A stretch of 64,000 bases of DNA from Streptomyces jeddahensis (GCF_001642995.1 NZ_LOHS01000086.1:1-64000); one strand, 5' to 3'. Positions 52,219-60,724 are shown, numbered from the stretch's first letter. Translations and numbers: made by a program. Notes: a model not told the origin generated them from the sequence alone.

Positions 52219-52719
52219 GTGGAATTCGACGTGATTGTGGAGATCCCGCAGGGATCCCGAAACAAATATGAGATGGATCACTCGGTCGGGCGGATCCGGC
52301 TGGACCGGATGCTGTTCACCTCCACGAAATACCCGGCCGATTACGGATACATAGACGGCACTCTCGGCCAGGACGGCGACCCCCTGGACGCTCTGGTCAT
52401 CACCGGTGACCCGACGTTCCCGGGCTGCGCCATCGAGTGCAGGGCGATCGCGATGTTCGTCATGCGCGACGAGAAGGGCATGGACCAGAAGGTTCTGTGC
52501 GTGCCCGCCCACGACCCGCGGTACGCCGCCGTCCAGGACATCGGGGACGTCCCGGAGTTCGACCGGCTGGAGATCACCCACTTCTTCGAGGTGTACAAGG
52601 ACCTGGAACCCGGCAAATCCGTCGAGGGGTCCCACTGGGAAGGCCGCGACCAGGCCTACGCCGAGATCGAGGCGTCCCGCCTGCGCGCCGTCGAGAGTCA
52701 GACCGTCGGACCAGGCTGA
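52219..52719 (+). CDS. ppa: Inorganic pyrophosphatase, family I
   Basis: 166 residues from GTG 52219, with AAGGAGG nine bases upstream (VEFDVIVEIPQGSRNKYEMD). The signature acidic motif DGDPLDALV (Asp ligands, about 55-63) and YPADYGYIDGTLG are present. It hydrolyses pyrophosphate to phosphate in the cytosol, pulling biosynthetic reactions forward. Hexameric bacterial type by length. A longer frame upstream lacks an RBS. The downstream gene starts 89 bp later on the same strand. Confidence 0.96.
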   Translation: MEFDVIVEIPQGSRNKYEMDHSVGRIRLDRMLFTSTKYPADYGYIDGTLGQDGDPLDALVITGDPTFPGCAIECRAIAMFVMRDEKGMDQKVLCVPAHDPRYAAVQDIGDVPEFDRLEITHFFEVYKDLEPGKSVEGSHWEGRDQAYAEIEASRLRAVESQTVGPG

Positions 52720-52808
52720 GGCCGACCAGGCTGATGCCCGCCGCGGTGCCGCGGTCGCGGCCGGCCCCTGGCACAGGCCCCCGGACACGGTGAGGCCAGG
52801 AGGCAACC

Positions 52809-53921
52809 GTGAAGCTGTCCTTTCTCGAACCGCTGTACGCACGGCCGGGCCCCTATGCATGCGCCTACGTGGACACCTCCCGGGACATCGAAGACCCGGA
52901 AACCGCGAACGACCTGCGACGACGTCATGTGCGTGATGACCTGACCGCGCAGGGAGCCGATACCGCCACCGTCGCCGCCGTGGCCGCCGTGATCGGGACC
53001 GACAGGGCCGTGTCCGGCCGGCACGGCCAGGCGGTCTTCGCGGCGCACGGGCGGCTCGCTCTGGTGGAGGAGCTGCCCGATCCGCCCGTCCATGACCTGG
53101 CCGAGTTCACGTCACTGCCCGATGCCATGCCGCTGGCGGTTCAGCACGCGCCGGACATCCCGTACGCGGCCGCGGTCGTGCACCGCGTCGACCTGAGGGG
53201 CGAGACCGGCGTCGAGGAGGAACTGCAGGTCGACATGGAGACGGGCCGGTGGCCCATCAGCAGGGTCGCTCCCGGCACACACTCCCGTCGGCGGATCCCC
53301 GTCGCGGACTGGCAGAGAGGCGTCACACAGGTCGTCGACGAGCTGGAGGAACTGGCCGACCGAGGCGGCGCGGACGTGATCGTGGTGTGCGGGGAGGTGT
53401 GGGCGCGCGGCGTCCTGCTGCACCGGCTGCCCCGGCGCCTGAGCGAGCGCGTGGTCGTCGCCGAGGGCGTCGCGGGGGAAGACGGCGAAGGCCGGGCGCT
53501 GCTGGAGGGCGAACTGGTCGAGCTGTTCCGTGGACGCATGGCGGCGCGGGACCGGGCCCAGGCGGGGACGTTCATGGCGCACCGTGCCCGGTACAGCAGC
53601 GCGGCGGAGGGCCTGGCGGCCACCGTCGCCGCGCTGCAGCGAAGCCAGGCGAGGTCGCTTCTGGTCAACGAGGATGCGGAGTTCAGCATGCCGGTGTGGA
53701 CCGGACCGCAACCGACGCACATCGCACTCTCCCCTGCGGACCTGCGGTCCTTCGGCGTGAGCGCCGTCGAGGAGCAACCGGCTGACGCCGCACTGATCCG
53801 GGCAGCCGTCGGTACGGGCGCCGAGCTGGTCGTCGTACCGCCAGAGGAGGAGCCGCGGCTGGCCGACGGAGTCGGGGTGCTGCTGCGGTACTCCGACACC
53901 GCCACGACCTGGGTGTCGTAG
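52809..53921 (+). CDS. Rv2629-like bacterial eRF1-family protein (baeRF), candidate ribosome hibernation factor
   Basis: 370 residues from GTG 52809 with AGGAGG upstream. It begins FLEPLYARPGPYACAYVDTS and has the three-part baeRF layout: an N-terminal domain, a central RNase H-like domain (GGADVIVVCGEVWARGVLLH) and a C-terminal domain (ERVVVAEGVAGEDGEGRALL; LAATVAALQRSQARSLLVNE). Mycobacterial Rv2629 and the hibernation factor Balon belong to this eRF1-related group, which binds the ribosomal A site in dormant cells. Here it neighbours a Hrp1-like CBS protein and ppa. Family call good; hibernation role inferred. Confidence 0.8.
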   Translation: MKLSFLEPLYARPGPYACAYVDTSRDIEDPETANDLRRRHVRDDLTAQGADTATVAAVAAVIGTDRAVSGRHGQAVFAAHGRLALVEELPDPPVHDLAEFTSLPDAMPLAVQHAPDIPYAAAVVHRVDLRGETGVEEELQVDMETGRWPISRVAPGTHSRRRIPVADWQRGVTQVVDELEELADRGGADVIVVCGEVWARGVLLHRLPRRLSERVVVAEGVAGEDGEGRALLEGELVELFRGRMAARDRAQAGTFMAHRARYSSAAEGLAATVAALQRSQARSLLVNEDAEFSMPVWTGPQPTHIALSPADLRSFGVSAVEEQPADAALIRAAVGTGAELVVVPPEEEPRLADGVGVLLRYSDTATTWVS

Positions 53922-54013
53922 GTGTCGTAGACCAGGGGCCACGCAGGCGCCCCGGCCACCTGCCGCAGGCAAGCAGCCGGACGCGCCTTGAAGACACCTT
54001 GAAGGCGCCCCTT

Positions 54014-54036
54014 GAAGCTGACGTCACGTCACCTTC
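54014..54036. promoter_or_regulatory. MerR-type operator upstream of the broken MerR gene
   Basis: GAAGCTGACGT-C-ACGTCACCTTC is an 11-bp inverted repeat around a single base with one mismatch, 37 bp before ATG 54074. This is the usual geometry of a MerR-family autoregulated promoter with its elements in the spacer. Confidence 0.65.
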
Positions 54037-54073
54037 TAGCGTGAGCCCTACGTAGCACCCCCGGAGGAGACGG

Positions 54074-54493
54074 ATGGCAGAGCGGGACGAGAGCATGCGG
54101 AAGATCGGCGAGCTGGCGCGCGAAACCGGCCTCACCGTACGGACACTGCGCCATTAGCGAGGAACGGCTCCGGCAGACCCTGGAACTTCGGTCCCGCCTG
54201 CTCGGGGTGCTCGGCGCGCTCGGCCGGACGGCCGGGACGTCGACGGAACAGCTTCTGCAGGTGATCGAGGAGATGACGACCATGACCCAGCCCCTGAACC
54301 GGAGCAGGCCGCCAGGCTGATCGAGGCCCGTAGGACGTGGGCGGCCGGACTCGGCGAGGACGAGCTCGCCGAACTCAACCGGAAGCGTGAGCAGGTGTTT
54401 GTCGGTCTCGGCGAGGAGGAGCGGCAGCGGCTGACGGAACAGCGCCGGCAGATGTACCCGCTGACCGCGGGCGGGGCGGACGCGGACAGCTGA
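54074..54493 (+). pseudogene. MerR-family regulator with an internal deletion
   Basis: ATG 54074 opens MRKIGELARETGLTVRTLRH then a stop: the next residue should be the Tyr of the conserved HYDE, and the codon is broken at CAT-TAG. Later segments in shifted frames give ERLRQTLELRSRLLGVLGAL, EQLLQVIEEMTTMTQ and RTWAAGLGEDELAELNRKRE, the coiled-coil and TipAS-like C-terminus, ending TGA 54493. About 80 codons of the HTH wing and linker are gone. The regulator is dead, though its operator remains. Confidence 0.8.
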
Positions 54494-54592
54494 GGCCGAG
54501 GTCCCGGCGGACGTGGACAGCTGAGGCCGAGGTCCCGGCGGACGTGGACAGCTGAGGCCGAGGTCCCGGCGGACGTGGACAGCTGAGGCCGA
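54484..54592. repeat. 31-bp tandem repeat, 3.5 copies
   Basis: Units start at 54484, 54515, 54546 and 54577 (GGACAGCTGAGGCCGAGG at each start); the first three are identical apart from the last base or two. The first unit contains the stop codon of the MerR remnant. Confidence 0.95.
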
Positions 54593-54668
54593 CTGCCTCA
54601 GATGCATCGCGGATCCGCCGGAGTGAGAATGGGCGTAGGCCAAGGCATCAGGAGGCGATCAGGGAGTC

Positions 54669-54731
54669 GTGGCTGATCGATCGGATGCCGCGGCAGATCG
54701 ATCGGATCCCGTGGCTGATCGATCGGATGAC
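54669..54731 (+). repeat. Three 21-bp repeats with GATCGATC cores before the CBS gene
   Basis: 54669-54689, 54690-54710 and 54711-54731 share GATCGATCGGAT at the same place in each unit, 52-114 bp upstream of ATG 54783. The 21-bp period is two helical turns. In frame they would read ADRSD three times from GTG 54669, but the RBS favours ATG 54783. Confidence 0.85.
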
Positions 54732-54782
54732 ATGGCATCCCTGCGCGCCTCCGAAGGCCGATCCGCTGCCAAGGAGGCTGTC

Positions 54783-55208
54783 ATGACCAGTGCGCGAGAC
54801 GTCATGCACACCGGTGCGGACTGTGTGGGCGAGCACGAGACGCTGGACGCCGCGGCACGGCGCATGCGCGACCTCGATGTGGGCGCGCTGCCGATCTGCG
54901 GTGACGACGACAAGCTGCACGGCATCATCACCGACCGCGACATCGTGGTGAAGTGCCTGGCCGCCGGAGGTGACCCGACGAGGATGACCGCCGGTGAACT
55001 GGCGCAGGGCAAGCCCGTCACGGTGAAGGCGGATGCGGACATCAGGCAGGTGCTGGAGACGATGGAGGAGCACCGGATCCGCCGCGTTCCGATCATCGAC
55101 GAGAACAAGCGGCTGGTCGGCATGATCAGCGAGGCCGACCTGGCGCGCAACCTGCCGGAGAAGGAGGTGGGCCGGTTCGTCGAGGCCGTTGTGGCACACA
55201 GCATCTGA
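54783..55208 (+). CDS. Two-CBS-domain protein, Hrp1-like
   Basis: 141 residues from ATG 54783 with AAGGAGG upstream, the length of mycobacterial Hrp1 (Rv2626c, 143). CBS 1 covers about 5-60 (TSARDVMHTGADCVGEHETL; ARRMRDLDVGALPICGDDDK; HGIITDRDIV). CBS 2 covers about 70-126 (KPVTVKADADIRQVLETMEE; RRVPIIDENKRLVGMISEAD). No catalytic domain. Such pairs bind AMP/ATP or related ligands and serve as energy-state sensors. The start of each CBS repeat is followed by the usual G-h-h-(T/S)-x-x-D-h motif. Confidence 0.9.
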   Translation: MTSARDVMHTGADCVGEHETLDAAARRMRDLDVGALPICGDDDKLHGIITDRDIVVKCLAAGGDPTRMTAGELAQGKPVTVKADADIRQVLETMEEHRIRRVPIIDENKRLVGMISEADLARNLPEKEVGRFVEAVVAHSI

Positions 55209-55688
55209 CCGCTACGGCAGGGGCCACACTCAAGAGACCTCTCATCGACAGACAAACGCCAGACCTTTCAACACGCCTGCCAGGGCGCGGAAGTCACCGG
55301 ATTCGCATCGGGGCGGTGCCGCCTCGCAAGCCGGTTCCGCGCCCCGCTTCCGCGCCGCACCCGGCCTTCCCCGCCGCACTCGGCCTTTCGAGAGCCCACC
55401 GGTAAATCGGACAGCCGTCGCATGGGTGAAGCAGAAAACGCCGGACGCGTGAGTGGATTGTGAATGGATCACCACATCCGAACGCATTTACAAGAAACGC
55501 CAGGCTTCGCCACCCCTTCCGCGCCGTAGAAATATCTACCAGCATGAGCGCGTCGGGCCCGGGTCCATGATCCGAACAGGTTTGTGCCCGGCGGGAGTTG
55601 ACATCCGACCGATCGTCGGGAGTCGATGCCCGACCGATCGTGCAGAGCATGCCGAGCATGCAGAGCAGATGTTTCATGGAGGAGGGTC
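55209..55688. other. 480-bp gap, no gene seen
   Basis: AT-richer than its surroundings from about 55430. No conserved protein match in any frame and no clear stem-loop after the CBS gene. Repeated GCATGC(A/C)GAG motifs at 55648-55668 precede the next gene's RBS. Confidence 0.3.
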
Positions 55689-56228
55689 ATGAGGAATTCG
55701 GCCTCGAGGCAGGCCATGGAGTGGCTCGCCGCGGCCGCGAAGGATCCCCGGGCATGCAAACGGGAATGGGAATACGGCGAACACGGGACGGTGGTCCTGG
55801 CTTCGGGACGGTTCTGGGACGTACTCAGCGTTCCCGAGGAACTCGGCCTCCTCACGCTGGACACCCTGCTGCGCACCCCGCAGTACGAGCCCGGGCCCAC
55901 ACTCGCGGATTTCGCAGCCCACAGAGTCGGCTTCTTCCTGCCACCGGATCCGGCCTGCCGCTGGATCGGCTCCGGTATCCGCTACGCAGGCAAGGGCTCC
56001 TGGGTCGCCGTGCCGCCCCCCTACCGGTCCGGACGGTCCCTGCAGTGGCTCGTCCCGCCGGACGGCAGCGGCGACCTGCATACGCCGGCCGCTCTCGAAC
56101 TGGCGCTCCGTCAGGCAACGGCCCGGCTGGCCCTCATCGTCAGCCGGGAGGGGGCCGAGCCAGTCGGCCACTCCGAGCATGTCCCGGCTCAGGACCTGCG
56201 CGCTCAGGACCTGCGCGCTCAGCGCTGA
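55689..56228 (+). CDS. Streptomyces hypothetical protein resembling the prim-pol-like N-terminal domain
   Basis: 179 residues from ATG 55689 (GGAGGAGGG upstream). Conserved layout: ASRQAMEWLAAAAKDPRACK, ASGRFWDVLSVPEELGLLTL, RVGFFLPPDPACRWIGSGIR, GSWVAVPPPYRSGRSLQWLV, PPDGSGDLHTPAALELALRQ. It resembles the bifunctional primase/polymerase N-terminal domain family but lacks an obvious catalytic Asp-x-Asp, so it is probably a non-enzymatic relative. The C-terminus has two identical 15-bp units (AQDLR). Confidence 0.6.
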   Translation: MRNSASRQAMEWLAAAAKDPRACKREWEYGEHGTVVLASGRFWDVLSVPEELGLLTLDTLLRTPQYEPGPTLADFAAHRVGFFLPPDPACRWIGSGIRYAGKGSWVAVPPPYRSGRSLQWLVPPDGSGDLHTPAALELALRQATARLALIVSREGAEPVGHSEHVPAQDLRAQDLRAQR

Positions 56229-56619
56229 CGCCCTCAGGGGCGGCGTCCTGGGACTCGCGCCCGTAGCGTCGGCGTCCTAGGGGCTCGAGCCCCTCAGCCC
56301 GTGCCGGTTTCCCGAGCCGGGCGTTGCAGTACCTTGAGCGGATCTTCTTCAGCTCAACCGGACCGCAGCACCAGCGGATCCGGTATCGCGCAGCATGCGG
56401 ACGGGCCGTCTGCCTGCCCCACACCGTGCCGAGGCCCGCACCGTATCGCTCCAAGCGCGCATCCCTCACTGACGCACCCGCTCGACGATGTCCGTTCCGT
56501 ACGCGGGAGTTCGGTCAGTGTTTTCGTTCCACTCCGTGTCGCTGTTGGGCCGAACGGGTGACTGCTTGTAAGAATTGGCCGGTGCAGACGATGAGGACGA
56601 GCCCGGACGGGGTGGGGGC
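56229..56619. other. Intergenic region before sepF
   Basis: Only the 14-bp palindrome at 56280 and weak AT-rich promoter-like stretches near 56570. No gene recognised. Confidence 0.3.
56280..56293 (+). terminator. Possible terminator hairpin
   Basis: GGGGCTCGAGCCCC, a perfect palindrome 51 bp after the previous stop. It would form a short stem only if the central CTCGAG opens as the loop. Could alternatively be a protein-binding site. Confidence 0.3.
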
Positions 56620-57009
56620 ATGAACAGCCACGACGTCACCGACGAACAGTGGGAGGGGCTCGCCCAGGTCGTACCGCTGCGGAACCGCGACGAATGGCCG
56701 TCCTGGCCGGGGCATCGAGCGCTGCCAGAGGCGGAGACCGAGACGAACCGGCGCTTCGTGGTGCTGCGCGTCAACGTGTTCGGGGACGCCCGGAAGGTCG
56801 CGGAGACCCTGATGGCGCAGGTGCCGGTCCTGCTGGACCTGACAGGCGCGGAGACCGAAGTCGCCAAACGCGTCCTGGACTTCGCCAGTGGCGTCGTCTT
56901 CGGCCTCGGCAGCGGCATGCACCGTGTCGACCGCAACGTCTTCCTGCTGGCACCGCCCGGGACCGAGGTCCAGGGGCTCGTCGCCGGGGCCGGGACGCAC
57001 GGCATGTGA
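56620..57009 (+). CDS. sepF: SepF-like cell-division protein
   Basis: 129 residues. The SepF (DUF552) domain spans about 45-125: RRFVVLRVNVFGDARKVAET, PVLLDLTGAETEVAKRVLDF, ASGVVFGLGSGMHRVDRNVF. SepF polymerises and tethers FtsZ to the membrane. The usual N-terminal amphipathic helix and dcw-cluster context are missing, so this is an accessory SepF paralogue, as found in several Streptomyces. ATG 56620 is chosen; the RBS is weak (GGGGTGGGGG). Confidence 0.8.
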   Translation: MNSHDVTDEQWEGLAQVVPLRNRDEWPSWPGHRALPEAETETNRRFVVLRVNVFGDARKVAETLMAQVPVLLDLTGAETEVAKRVLDFASGVVFGLGSGMHRVDRNVFLLAPPGTEVQGLVAGAGTHGM

Positions 57010-57276
57010 GGCCACGGCCCGGCGGCGAGGGCGAACTCGGCCGCCGAGGGCCTGACTCGGCGAGCGCAGCGCGTCGGTGGCGCCGTCGACGCGGCCGTTT
57101 CGGGCGCCGGAAGCCGGGCCGTTGACCGGCGTGCCACCCCGGATTACCCCGGACCGGCTGGGACATCGACAGATCCGCACGAACGTCGACAGCGCTGCGG
57201 ACCTGGTCCCTCGATCGTGGGAAAGCCGGTCCAGCGGAACGATTCGCCTGATTCCGCGCCGCTTACGGTCCCGGAC

Positions 57277-58446
57277 ATGACCGTGCTCTCCCGGGGCGCG
57301 ACCCCGGCGGCGCCCGCGACGCGCCCGGACCGGCCGAGCATCACCGAACTCAGGCTCTCCGCCTTCGCGTCACACCGCCGCGCCGTCTTCCCACTCGGCC
57401 CGCTCACCTTCTTCGCCGGGCCCAGCGGCACCGGCAAATCGAGTGCCCTGCGGGCGTACGAGGCACTGGCGCGGCTCGCCGGCGGGGCGGAGCTCAGCGA
57501 GGTCTTCCCCGACCCGGTCGCCTGCGTGCCGGAGCGCGCCAGGCCCGACGCCCAGCAGCGGCGCGGATTCCGCCTCGGCTGCACGGTCGACGGCCCGGCC
57601 GGTGCCGTACGGCTCGACGTCGCCGTCCAGGCCGAGCCGGAACTGCGTATCGTCGGCGAGCGGTTGACGGCCGGCGGGCTCACGCTGCTCGAGACGGCGC
57701 TGCGCGACCCGGGGCGGCGCGCCGTCCAGGCGGCCTGGTACACCGCGGGCACCTCTCCGGTGACCCGCGCCCCGCTGCCCGACGACCGGCTCGGCACGGC
57801 GCTGCTGCCGCTCCGCGTGGCGGGCAAGACCGACGGCCAGCGCCATGTGCTCGCTGCTGCCGAGCAGGTGGTGGTCGCGCTGCGCTCCGTCTTCGCCTGC
57901 GACCCGCTGCCCTCGGGCATGCGCGGCGCGGTGCCGCTCGACGAGGGGCGGCTGCTGGGCGGCTGCCAGAACCTCGCCGAGGTCCTGTGGCGGACCCGGT
58001 CGGAGTGCGGCCAGCGGCACGCGCAGCTGGTTGCGGCGGTACGGGCGGGCTGCGCGGGCGGTCTCACGGACGTACGAGCGGAGCAGCTGGACAGCAGGAC
58101 GGTGCGCGCGGTGCTCGACCGCGGCGACGGCGTGCGCACCCCCACGGGGCGGCTCGGCGACGGTGAGCTGCGGTTTCTGGCGCTCGCTCTGGTGCTGCTC
58201 ACCGGACCGGGCGTCCTGGAGGTCGACCCGGTGGCCGAGGTGCCGCAGGCGCTGCAGTGCCTCACCGTGCTTGCCGACGGATTCGACCGCTGCCTGGACG
58301 AGCGGCAGGTGCGCGAGCTCGCGAGGCTGGCCCGGCTGACCTGCGAGCGCGGGCACATCCGGCTGGTGGGGGCGGTGCAGAACGCGTCATGGGCCGCTGA
58401 GGCGGACGGTGTCACGGTGGTACACCTGGACCGTGAAGGAACTTGA
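57277..58446 (+). CDS. SMC/AAA-like P-loop ATPase
   Basis: 389 residues from ATG 57277. A single-domain ATPase of the RecF/SMC-like AAA_21 type: TELRLSAFASHRRAVFPLGP leads into Walker A FAGPSGTGKSSALRAYEAL (about 48-66). A signature-like GELRFLALALVLLTGPGVLE and a late sensor region VQNASWAAEADGVTVVHLDR follow. No coiled coil or nuclease domain is fused. Its last 14 bases overlap the start of the MazG-like gene, so the two proteins are coexpressed and may act together. Confidence 0.75.
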   Translation: MTVLSRGATPAAPATRPDRPSITELRLSAFASHRRAVFPLGPLTFFAGPSGTGKSSALRAYEALARLAGGAELSEVFPDPVACVPERARPDAQQRRGFRLGCTVDGPAGAVRLDVAVQAEPELRIVGERLTAGGLTLLETALRDPGRRAVQAAWYTAGTSPVTRAPLPDDRLGTALLPLRVAGKTDGQRHVLAAAEQVVVALRSVFACDPLPSGMRGAVPLDEGRLLGGCQNLAEVLWRTRSECGQRHAQLVAAVRAGCAGGLTDVRAEQLDSRTVRAVLDRGDGVRTPTGRLGDGELRFLALALVLLTGPGVLEVDPVAEVPQALQCLTVLADGFDRCLDERQVRELARLARLTCERGHIRLVGAVQNASWAAEADGVTVVHLDREGT

Positions 58447-58756
58447 TGTGGCGGGGCTGCAGCGCAGGCTGGCCGAGTTCGCGGTCGCCCGTAACTGGCA
58501 GCAGTACCACACGCCGAAGAACCTGGCCGCCGCGCTCAGCGTGGAGGCGTCCGAGCTGGTGGAGATCTTCCAGTGGCTGACGCCGGAGGAGTCGGCCGCG
58601 GTGATGGACGACCCCGAGTCGGCGCACCGGGTGACGGACGAGGTCGCCGACGTCCTCGCGTATCTGCTCCAGCTGTGCGAGGTGCTGGGGATCGATGCGC
58701 TGGCGGCCCTGGACGCCAAGATCGAGCGCAATGAGCGGCGGTTCCCGATCACTTGA
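58433..58756 (+). CDS. MazG-like nucleotide pyrophosphohydrolase (dCTPase type)
   Basis: 107 residues from GTG 58433, inside the end of the ATPase gene (the codons VKELDVAGLQRRLAEFA fit the family start). All-alpha NTP-PPase fold: EASELVEIFQWLTPEESAA (first ExxE motif) and DEVADVLAYLLQLCEVLGID (ExxD motif), ending NERRFP, as in DCTPP1/RS21-C6 relatives. It hydrolyses dCTP or modified nucleoside triphosphates to monophosphates. Translation is coupled to the ATPase. Confidence 0.9.
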   Translation: MKELDVAGLQRRLAEFAVARNWQQYHTPKNLAAALSVEASELVEIFQWLTPEESAAVMDDPESAHRVTDEVADVLAYLLQLCEVLGIDALAALDAKIERNERRFPIT

Positions 58757-59000
58757 AGCCCACGCAGCCCCGCCCGCGCAGCCCCTTGAATGCGCCGGGA
58801 GCCGCCCTTTGAGGGGCTCGCGCGCCGCGAAGGACCGTCGTTCGTCACTCTCCGGAGTGGTTGCGTTGTCCACATCCCGTTTTCTGTCCACAGATTCCGG
58901 ACGACCTCTGGCTTTTCATTTCCTGGCAACTCACTCTGGGTAGTGGACACAGGAGTGCGGGCAGCGCGCGATAGCGCGTGCGGGACAGACGGGGGCGGCG

Positions 59001-59483
59001 ATGGAGGCGGTGCGGCTCATCGAAGCGAACAGGCGTGCCCTGGCGCAGAGCCAAGGGGTGCCGGACATCGTGGTGGAGTCATGGCAGGCACAGGCCCTGG
59101 CGCAGGCGATCGGGAGCCGGCTGGCGGTCACGGGGCCGCCGGAGTTACGGGGCGAGGCGCTCGGTCTCAGCGAGGTGGGCGGCAGAGGCTGCGGCGCGCT
59201 CGGCGCTCCGGCGCTGGGCGTCGGTGAGATACGGGCGGCGCAGCTGACGGAGATCGGCGACGCGCGCCAGGCGCTGCTCCGCCTCGGCGCCCTGCTGGGC
59301 GAGGTCGGCATCGCCCTCGTCGGCATCGCCTGCTCCGCGGACGAGGAGGGGGCGTACTGGCAGTGCATGGAGGCGATCGACGCGGCTGACGAGTGCCGCG
59401 ACCGGGTGCTGGAGATGCTGCGCAGGCTCGCGGTACGGGAGCAGAGCGTGCCGGAACCGGAGCCGGATTCGGCGGCGGGATAG
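59001..59483 (+). CDS. DUF6099-family protein
   Basis: 160 residues from ATG 59001. The conserved opening MEAVRLIEANRRALAQSQGV, VVESWQAQALAQAIGSRLAV and TGPPELRGEALGLSE identify this Streptomyces family. It is alpha-helical, without membrane segments. A helical middle (ARQALLRLGALLGEVGIALV) and an acidic, Pro/Glu-rich tail follow. Function unknown. It is monocistronic, with 244 bp of non-coding DNA before it. Confidence 0.8.
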   Translation: MEAVRLIEANRRALAQSQGVPDIVVESWQAQALAQAIGSRLAVTGPPELRGEALGLSEVGGRGCGALGAPALGVGEIRAAQLTEIGDARQALLRLGALLGEVGIALVGIACSADEEGAYWQCMEAIDAADECRDRVLEMLRRLAVREQSVPEPEPDSAAG

Positions 59484-59729
59484 GGGAGCGAGGCGTGGTC
59501 GAGCCGACGGGATAGGGGAGCGAGGGCGTGGTCGAGCCGGCGGGTGGTGATCGGCGACGGCTGGGTGTGCATGACGGCGTTGGGGCGCGGCTGGGAGTGA
59601 GGCTGGCGGGACTTGGGGGAGCGTGGACAGCTCAGGGACGACGCGCTGAGGGGACTCAGGGACTAGTGCGCGCTGAGGGGACTCAGGGACGCGTGGCACT
59701 CCGGGTGCAGCACCGTGCAGGATGGAGGT

Positions 59730-60653
59730 ATGGATCTTCGCATCTTCACCGAGCCCCAGCAGGGGGCGACCTACGACACTCTTCTCACCGTGGCCAAGGC
59801 CACCGAGGACCTCGGGTTCGACGCGTTCTTCCGGTCGGACCACTATCTCCGGATGGGTTCCGTCGACGGGCTGCCGGGCCCCACCGACGCCTGGATCACG
59901 CTGGCCGGTCTGGCCCGGGAGACCAAGCGGATCCGGCTCGGCACGCTCATGACGGCGGGCACGTTCCGGTTGCCCGGTGTGCTGGCGATCCAGGTGGCGC
60001 AGGTCGACCAGATGTCGGGCGGCCGCGTCGAACTCGGCCTCGGTGCAGGCTGGTTCGAGGAGGAGCACAAGGCGTACGGCATTCCGTTCCCCAAGGAGAA
60101 GTTCGCCCGGCTCGAGGAGCAGCTGGCGATCGTCACCGGCCTGTGGGCCACGGAGGTCGGCGGCAGCTTCAGCTATGACGGCACGTACTACCAGCTGACC
60201 GACTCGCCTGCGCTGCCGAAGCCGGCGCAGGCCAAGGTGCCGGTGCTGATCGGCGGACACGGCGCGACGCGCACGCCGCGGCTCGCGGCCCAGTACGCCG
60301 ACGAGTTCAACATGCCGTTCGGCTCGATCGAGGACAGCGAGCGGCAGTTCGGCCGGGTGCGGGCGGCGGCGGAGGCCATCGGCCGCAAGGGCAGCGACCT
60401 GGTGTACTCCAATGCGTTGGTCGTGTGCGTCGGGAAAGACGACAGCGAGGTCGCGCGCAGGGCCGCGGCGATCGGGCGGGAGGTGGACGAGCTCAAGGCC
60501 AACGGCCTCGCCGGGTCCCCGGCCGAGGTGGTGGACAAGCTCGGGCGGTACGCGGCGATCGGCTCCCAGCGGATCTATCTCCAGGTCCTCGATCTGGACG
60601 ACCTGGGCCACCTGGAGCTGATCTCGTCGCAGGTGATGTCGCAGCTGTCGTAG
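59730..60653 (+). CDS. LLM-class F420-dependent oxidoreductase
   Basis: 307 residues. A luciferase-like TIM barrel: MDLRIFTEPQQGATYDTLLT, GFDAFFRSDHYLRM, RLGTLMTAGTFRLPGVLA, VELGLGAGWFEEEHKAYGIP, KVPVLIGGHGATRTPRLAAQ and a C-terminal GSPAEVVDKLGRYAAIGSQR. These are the features of actinobacterial F420-dependent reductases. ATG 59730 is directly preceded by GGAGGT, too close to serve as its RBS; the in-frame GTG at 59715 is an alternative. It ends 71 bp before hen1. Confidence 0.9.
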   Translation: MDLRIFTEPQQGATYDTLLTVAKATEDLGFDAFFRSDHYLRMGSVDGLPGPTDAWITLAGLARETKRIRLGTLMTAGTFRLPGVLAIQVAQVDQMSGGRVELGLGAGWFEEEHKAYGIPFPKEKFARLEEQLAIVTGLWATEVGGSFSYDGTYYQLTDSPALPKPAQAKVPVLIGGHGATRTPRLAAQYADEFNMPFGSIEDSERQFGRVRAAAEAIGRKGSDLVYSNALVVCVGKDDSEVARRAAAIGREVDELKANGLAGSPAEVVDKLGRYAAIGSQRIYLQVLDLDDLGHLELISSQVMSQLS

Positions 60654-60686
60654 CAGCGCACGCCAGTGGGCTGGGCAGGAAATTCC

Positions 60687-60717
60687 TTGGTCCGCACGGA
60701 CGAGACGCGACCATACT
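60687..60717 (+). promoter_or_regulatory. Candidate promoter of hen1-pnkp, probably leaderless
   Basis: TTGGTC (60687-60692) and CATACT (60712-60717) with a 19-bp spacer. The GTG start at 60725 lies at the predicted RNA start and no Shine-Dalgarno is present. Confidence 0.4.
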
Positions 60718-60724
60718 CGGACAT

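Noticed and set aside
54480..54731. CRISPR-like array
   Set aside because: The 31-bp and 21-bp repeats are directly tandem with no unique spacers and no cas genes.
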